Shown in pieces: positions 57,730-64,000 of a DNA stretch of 64,000 bases. The stretch is from positions 10,673,890 through 10,737,889 of the forward strand of contig CAJINV010000003.1 in NCBI GenBank assembly GCA_905178155.1. Direction: 5' to 3'. Numbering within the stretch: position 1 is the first letter of the stretch; every line of letters begins with the position of its first letter. Position numbers and translations under genes: made by a program. This DNA comes from Amoebophrya sp. A120. Its lineage: Eukaryota > Sar > Dinophyceae > Syndiniales > Amoebophryaceae. The notes under the pieces were generated by a model that saw only the letters and a program-made list of their open reading frames with translations, was not told the DNA's origin and did not search any database.

Positions 57730-58654
57730 TGTGCTAAAATTTTCTTCAGAATTAGGCAACCACGTGACCTTTAATATTTTGCTGTGTCAGTTTGTGGCCT
57801 GTGGCTGTAAGTGTGTGCCTCTGGTAGGTGAAGCTGTGGATAGTCTGATGTAGAAAGAAAAGCTTTCGCTTCTCCGAAGGCTCTACGTAGCTGCAAGCCC
57901 GTGGCTGTAGCGATCACGTTTATTGAAGATATTTGGTGAACATGGGTTCAGCTGCCGTCCTGCCGCTACTAACAAGTAAAGCTCTTGCGCTAAGTTTTCG
58001 TCCTTGATCGAGGTGGGAGTGGCACAGCTGAGAGTTCGCTGGCGAGGTAGACTCGTCATGTTATCACTCCCTATGTAAGAGAGGCATCTGAAGACCTTCT
58101 GCACTCAGCAGTGGTTATGGAGGTGAGATGTTTTTTTAGTTCTCGCACAATTAAAAGACCTAGACCTACATAGCCCCTACCCGGGCAAAAAGGAAGCTGC
58201 AGCTCCTCTCTGCCAGCTCCTGTATGCGTTCCGATTTGGTTATCTCGTCTGGTTTGGCTGCGTTGTGCATGTGCTCGTGGCATGTCGGTGCACTTAGTCA
58301 AAACCTGAGAGTGAGATCGCTCCTGACGCGGAGAGTGAATGAGGCAGTGGCACATGCAATTGCGGAGCATTTTTTTCCTACTTTATGACCTTTTTTCTTC
58401 TTTCAAATGATGAAGGCTGGTATTGAAGCCGATCAGAGATGATATTGGGGGGAACCGACAGACCTACTCTTTTATCTTCGTAGTTAGAAATGCGACTGAT
58501 ACAAACATTCTGTTTCTGGGAACATGACAAGAAAAAGTAGAATGAACTACGTGTTGAGATTTGCTGTTCATGAGTGGCGCTTGTAAGAAAACCTGACTTC
58601 GTGTTGTAATTGTGTATTTCGTTATAGGTTTCGTTTTGCCAGACCAAAATCATC
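57730..58654. other. Intergenic region
   Basis: Follows the Rab stop codon. No supported gene; AT-rich towards 58654, where the leader of the membrane-protein gene is expected. Confidence 0.45.
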
Positions 58655-61600
58655 ATGCAGCTGCATGAATTCATCTACTTTATCTTTTTGTTCTTTGCAT
58701 CTTCAAGCGTCCTTCATCCTCTTGGCCTTGTCGTCAGCGCCAACGAGGAGTACAAGGTACTAGACCCTGTTTACGCCGGCACCAACATTGTATACGAAAA
58801 CCCGAATATATATGCCGGAAGCAAGTGCCAAGACAACCAGATTTTTCGTGACGAGGCAAACTTGCCGTGCTCTTACTGGATCGGGAAGGCCAGCTGCCGC
58901 GATGAGGCGACGCAGCGGAAGGGCTACTCGGCGTTCGGCGTCGAGCAGTTGCTTTGCAACTGCCCACGGGCCTGCGGCTTGGGAGAGACTGGCAATTGCC
59001 GGTCGGTCCGGTGCCTGCGGCGATGCCGCGCACCCAGGGGGCCCGTGCACAGCATTACGCAACTTGGACAGGGCGCGACGCATTTGCTGCCGAACTACTG
59101 CGTTCTTGCATTGCCAAATGGGCAATCCTGCACGCATCCGCACATGTGCCAAAGCGGCTACTGCGACCCGTTTCAGCGTCAGTGCCGCCAATCCTCTTCG
59201 GTCGCCGGCTTCGCCGTTTCGGACACAGCCTCCATGACGTCATATTGACTGTAACTATGTCTGGGTCTCCTGGTAATAGGATGGACATAGAGCCTTTATT
59301 TTCGTGCAGCAAACTCACAAGACCACAAATCAAATTCAAATCAAGCACTTCTGTTTTTCTTTTTGCCACTGCATGAGCGCCAAGAACGGAAAGGTCCTGC
59401 TGTCCATTTCTTGCTACGCATAGAATACTAGCGAATTACTTGCGTCTTCATCCGACTTGGCAGGTTGCACGCACATCGGGACTGTGATGGCGGAGCCGGA
59501 TCTGAGTCGGATCTCCAAGCCATGAGAAGAAATGTGTACCTAAAGCAAGTTCCAAAAAATGCACGTTGACAAAAACAATAAATGCGCGCAAGTGATTATC
59601 TTCAAAGCGGCTTTGAATGGGTAATGGGTAAGCCCGCCAGCGCCAGCCCCAGACATATGCGCCACGCATACGTCAGATTCTGTCGCGATACGCACACAAG
59701 GCACCACGGACGAGGAGCTGGAGTCTCTCTATGTTTGCGACGGTCGCGGCGAGGTGCTGTCGTCCGCCAAATGGGGTAAGTGCCACAATTTTGGCGCTGA
59801 CGTCGATCCAAGCCTGGCACAATGCCGCTGCCGGTTTTCGTTTTTGCTGCAGTACTGGGCCAACCACTGGGCGCCCTGCCATACACAAGCGGCGGGAAAG
59901 AACTTTTGCACCTACTTCGGCGACCAAGACCGGCACGTGCGAATCGCGATGAAGTTTTCCTTGCTTCTTCCAGAGGACGCAACTACCGCCACTTTCTCCC
60001 GCGATGTGTACATCAAAACCGCTGTTGCCGCCGCTATCGAGACAGCTGTCGCCACACCGTGTCCAAGCCTTGCCGTGTTCGACATTGCGCTGGAAACGAT
60101 TGAAGTGAGCGGCTCTGGCTTTCGCAGTGCGCCCCCGTACAACGCGGTGCCTCGGGAAACCAGGATCGTCGCGAAGCTGCTTGTCGCACAGTCAAAGGCA
60201 ACACTGGCAAGAACTTGCCTCGTGAGCTCGGCGTTTCGCACCGCATTTCGTGCCGAATTCGGTGCGGATTACCGCGACCGCGAACACAAGTGCCGGTTTT
60301 CGCGGCAGCTTCTGAACGAGGGAAGCGCCGCGGTCTTTTGCAAAGGCGAGCTCGCTGCTGTTTACGCAAACTCCTACGCGCAACTGTTTCACCAGAATGC
60401 CGTTGACGGGTCGACGGCCTATCAACAGGCATACCTAACCATTTTTCAGCGGACGCAAAATTTGATTACGGAGCCGGTGATTCTGATTGAATCCGTGGAT
60501 GCGGTGTCCGAACTGCCCGCGCACGAGTCGAATGCAGCTTCGGCGACCGACTATGAAACTATCTCAACAGTGGCTCGTCCTTTCGCAAATAACGGCGCGG
60601 AAGGCAATTTCAGCTCGGGACTACTGGCGGCGTCTTCTGCCACGACTACCACGACAGCAATTTACTTTTCCAATAACCACCTGCCTTTGCCAGAGCAGGG
60701 TGCTGACATGGAAGCGAATACCTTCCACACGAGTACCACGACAACCACCACCACCAATCTAGCCTATTCACTGCGCGCCAGCGTGAAGCTGTCTGTCATC
60801 CCGCCGCCCGGAACGATTTGCATTATGAGAGTGTCAAGGTTGGATGAAATCGACAGGGTGAATAAAACATTGCCTCGTGCGTATTCAAATCGATACAAAT
60901 GCAAGTGTCTCCCTCCATCATTCGTAAGTGGTGCCTTACTAATTTAGCCAACGTTCTTCAGATTGCTGCTTTATCATTCTGTCATGTTGCGTAGCGGAAA
61001 GACCGGCCGGGGCGCTCCTCCTGTCCTGTTCTTTCGCAACCCTTCCCGTGCGGCTAGCCACGCTTACTTACAGCCGGCCTCACTTTCTATTCCTGCAAGA
61101 CAGGCACAACTCGAGGCCCCGCATTATGTCTTGTTCTTGCGTTGCAAGTTTATTCCGCCACTTTCTTGTCGATTTCCAAACAATCCTGACCACGCTTCCA
61201 TATGCAGCGCAGCGTACTTAGTGTCACAGCTAAGCAGTCCTTTCCGCAACGGGATCGCACGATATCTCGACGTTGCGCCGGAGTCCGTTAGTCTGCTAGA
61301 CGCCAACTGTCTACCGGAGTACCTAGTCCCAACGCCGGTAACGAGCACGAGTGTAGCTGGAGCAACGCCCGCCTGGGCTGCAACCAGCAGCGCGATTGGA
61401 GGTGGTCCGGAGCGGGTGCGCAAACAAGTACGGCGGCGATTGGGTATCGGTTTTCGCGCTGAGATCGCGTACCAGGTAAGTGGCTTCACAGACAGAGACA
61501 CCGCTAGCGCCGCAGGCGACCGCGTTTCGGTCACCGACAGTGCACAGGCCGCGGTGTTTGAGCAAACGCTGCATGCATGCTTCTCGGAGCACGACCCGGA

Positions 61601-63539
61601 ACTTGGAGTGCTGTCCGTTGCTCAAGGGTCTACTTTGCCGACAGTTTCCGTCGCGGGCGGAAATGGAAGCATACGGGGGGCGGATGGTGCTGCAGCAAGC
61701 GCAGGGATGAGCCCGACTGTGATCGCGCTCCTTGTCTGCTTTCTTTTGCTGGTTGCCTGTGTGCCCGCAATCGGAGTCGTATTGCGCCGCTACGAAATGC
61801 TTTCGCCGGCATGGACTGCTCGGGTTGACTGGTTTCAGAGGCAGTTGCTGCACCCATTCTACAACAAGCTGCTGGCCCTTACCCACCCACCTGTGGCTCG
61901 TGGATATCTGAAACCGGAGCGGGCGGAGAAAAATCAGCTGCGATTTGGAAAGAAAGCAACTTCAGGAGACGTGGCAGAATCGAAAAACTCCCGAGGAAAG
62001 TACGTTGACGAGGAGATCTCCTCTGTCGCTGGCGAAAGTGAAGATGGTTCTTTTGGTGCTGCTTTTCCCAGTAGATCAGATCTGGAGTGGTCGTCGTCTC
62101 CGAGCAACAAGTTGTCAGACACGACAACAAGTGCCGCGGCTAGGAGTAGAGACAATCTCCATCGAGCTCCATTTGTTGCAGAAACTAAGGACAATCAAAA
62201 TGCTACAAAGGATACGTCCCTTTCAACAAGCAACAATAAAATGCTTCGCTTCAATAATGTCGAAGGCGATGAAGTTGAAGAAGCTGCAGGGATGAAACAT
62301 GAAAAAGAGACGAGATCATGTTCCTCGAGCACCACAATAAGAAACGAAAGAACTACTGACCCCGGGTCAGCCGACGCAGCAGGACTAGAGAGCCCTACAA
62401 AACCGACTGGCGGTGGCGGCACCATCTACCTGCAGGACCTTGCTGCCCTCGGGAAGACTGCGCCAAGATACGTGAAAAACAATTTTGATCGCGTCCTTAA
62501 TCGCGTGCGGTGTGGGTTTTCAGGACTCCTCCAAAGTGGGAAGTCACGGCAACATACCGGCAAAGTGGCACCTGCTTCGTCCGCCTTGTCAAATGGTTGT
62601 GGTTCATCTGCAGGACGGTACCACCTGGATCGAGAAGCCCAAGCGGATGCTGTGGGTGGTCACCTCCACATCACCGTTGAAAAATCACAGTCGGGAATTG
62701 ATTCTGTTTCTGCCGATACCCGGCTACGAGAGACTAGTACTGCCAAGGGGGGCGAAATAAATAGCATAAGTGCTGCAATCGAAGCACGAGCAAGTGCTGC
62801 CGATAGAAATAGTGACCAGGAACCGATCTTTGCACGACCATTCGAAACAGGAGCCGCATCTTCGTGGGAGCCACCAGATCCAGAGAATTTTCAGGCAACA
62901 ATATTGTCTGCAATAGATGAAAAAGGCGAGAGTCCGTACCTTATTTCGCACTTTTCGCCTCTGCGGCCAGCGGGGGTGGACAACATTCCGGTGCCCGCTC
63001 TTCTAAGGAACGGCGGCGTGATGCGGGCAGCATCCCAGTTGTTACCGCAAAGTCCGCCGGAGCCGGACGAGAAACAAAGTAACACTGGGCAGGTACATCT
63101 TGGAAGTCAAGCCCTTGCCATTCCCCCAGCTAATTCCAGCGGTATTCTGCACACAGTCGGCACCGCAGGAGGCCACACGGAGCCACAACACGCAACAGAA
63201 AGCGAAATCGCCCAACAGCATGAGCACTACATGCTATATAATATGCAGGCTGTCCAGGAGCTGCACCTGCAGCAGCAGGTTACCAACCAGTGGCAGGCGC
63301 CGCAGCACCTTCACCAGCAGCAGCATCAAGTGCTCTTCGGCCGACGTCAACAGGAAGCTACAAGTGGCGCAGCTGCAGTGGGGCAGTCTCACTACCACCC
63401 GGCCCAGTCAGCAACCAGCACTGCAGCTCATGTGCTAGTAAAGGCACAGAACTCACAAATGAGAATGACTCTCGATGCGGGAAATGTCTACCACCAGCAA
63501 CAGCTGCAGCGGCAGCTGGGTTCGTTTTGGATGACTTGA
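58655..63539 (+). CDS. 1,355-residue single-pass membrane protein with Cys-rich ectodomain
   Basis: Model: join 58655-59242, 59676-60822, 61207-63539; 1356 codons, no internal stop. A signal peptide (FIYFIFLFFASSSVLHPLGL) starts the protein. A Cys-rich region follows with a ShK-type six-Cys pattern (CQDNQIF, LPCSYWIGKASC, LLCNCPRACG) and an EGF-like knot (CTHPHMCQSGYCDPFQRQC). Next come large domains with alternating hydrophobic residues, including SSPFRNGIARYLDVAPESVS. One transmembrane helix (PTVIALLVCFLLLVACVPAI, about 61715-61775) separates the ectodomain from a cytoplasmic tail of about 580 residues that is Ser-rich and ends in a Gln/His-rich stretch (ELHLQQQVTNQWQ). It is probably a cell-surface receptor or adhesion-type protein. 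Both introns are TIR elements whose removal preserves the frame exactly. Confidence 0.8.
59243..59675 (+). mobile_element. Family B TIR intron (introner) with ACGTCA direct repeat
   Basis: 433 bp between ACGTCA copies (59237-59242 and 59670-59675). The left end TATTGACTGTAACTATGTCT and the complement of the right end, TATGCGTGGCGCATATGTCT, match, and both continue GGG. Excision joins DTASMTS to DSVAIRTQGT. Confidence 0.85.
60823..61206 (+). mobile_element. Family A TIR intron (introner) with TGCA repeat
   Basis: 384 bp between TGCA copies (60819-60822 and 61203-61206). The left end TATGAGAGTGTCAAGGTTGG and the right end CAATCCTGACCACGCTTCCA are inverted family A termini; the core ACAGGCAC is near 61100. 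Excision joins PPGTIC to SAAYLVSQLSS. Confidence 0.85.
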
Positions 63540-64000
63540 CTTCATCTACGTGTACGTGCCCAAAATTAAATGTATTGACTTTGACCTCAAAATTAGATTT
63601 ATTTGTTTTCTTCTTCTTGATAAGTTCTTCGCGATTTTTCCGGGGACGAGGAGGTACTCTTGAACTACAAAAGTACAAAAAACAGTTGATCCCGATAGGT
63701 CTGATTACTTCTTTTCTTTTCAGTGTATTGCAGACTTAGCTTCTTTATTTGGCCGCAAGCAGGCAACCAGCATGATGCAACACCTTTCTGAAACATACGC
63801 CATCATCAAAACCGTCTAAGAGTGTATTTCTGACAAAGTTCTTGAAGATGGAGGCGGAGTTGTAGATGCATATAGTCTGGTGATGCAGAAGCGCCAGAAT
63901 GGATGTTGAGTGTAAGCACAAATTTGCCTGATGGTGATGACTTTGGCAAGTACAACTCTTCTTCCCAACGTATTCGTATCTTCAATTCGAGCAGCATTTT
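63540..64000. other. 3' flank, no gene seen
   Basis: AT-rich sequence after the membrane-protein stop codon; no supported gene or element in the remaining bases. Confidence 0.5.

Overview
This window is nuclear DNA from a protist-type eukaryote. Genes are split by many introns. There are no operons, no ribosome-binding sites and no tRNA or rRNA that I could confirm. The encoded proteins are eukaryotic: a prenylated Rab GTPase, a GT29 sialyltransferase-like enzyme, a GT34-like Golgi glycosyltransferase, an ankyrin-caspase fusion, a ZNF706-like zinc protein and large membrane proteins. The introns are the best taxonomic clue. Many begin and end in terminal inverted repeats (TIRs) flanked by short direct repeats and lack a standard 3' AG, while ordinary GT-AG introns occur in the same genes. 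That combination resembles the introner-bearing genomes described for dinoflagellates, especially parasitic Syndiniales such as Amoebophrya. I infer an alveolate/dinoflagellate-like host; the species is not proven.

Layout, all confident genes on the + strand: a LicD/fukutin-like exon (932-1684); a two-and-a-half-module glycosyltransferase (3057-7939); a 2,326-residue unknown protein (10451-18397); a GC-rich repeat field (18850-20605); a small gene (20743-21494) and a two-helix membrane protein fragment (about 21658-22353); a sialyltransferase (23130-27025) and a secreted-type methyltransferase (27870-30086) that share a duplicated 5' leader and signal peptide; a TA-flanked DNA transposon-like element (31315-32400); a ZNF706-like gene (33302-33714); an ankyrin/caspase gene whose catalytic His is replaced by Leu (36071-41925); a large unknown multi-exon gene (about 43385-49823); a Rab gene stretched over 5.7 kb with satellites and an assembly gap in one intron (51995-57729); and a 1,355-residue single-pass membrane protein with a Cys-rich ectodomain (58655-63539).

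The main discovery is in the introns. At least 18 carry recognisable TIRs and fall into several sequence families. Family A has ends like TATGGAAGCGTCAGG (7 copies) and family B has ends like GTATGCATTGCAAA (8 copies); minor types include TATTCCCTGAAAATTA and TATCAAAAGGAAA. Removing each element, usually leaving one copy of a 1-9 bp direct repeat, restores a continuous reading frame and in several cases a conserved motif (the Rab P-loop, the methyltransferase motif I, sialyl motif S). This is the behaviour expected of transposons that are spliced out as introns. By function, four genes (LicD-like, GT34-like, GT29-like and the methyltransferase with a signal peptide) fit a secretory-pathway or cell-surface glycan theme together with the Rab and the Cys-rich membrane protein; that grouping is inference.
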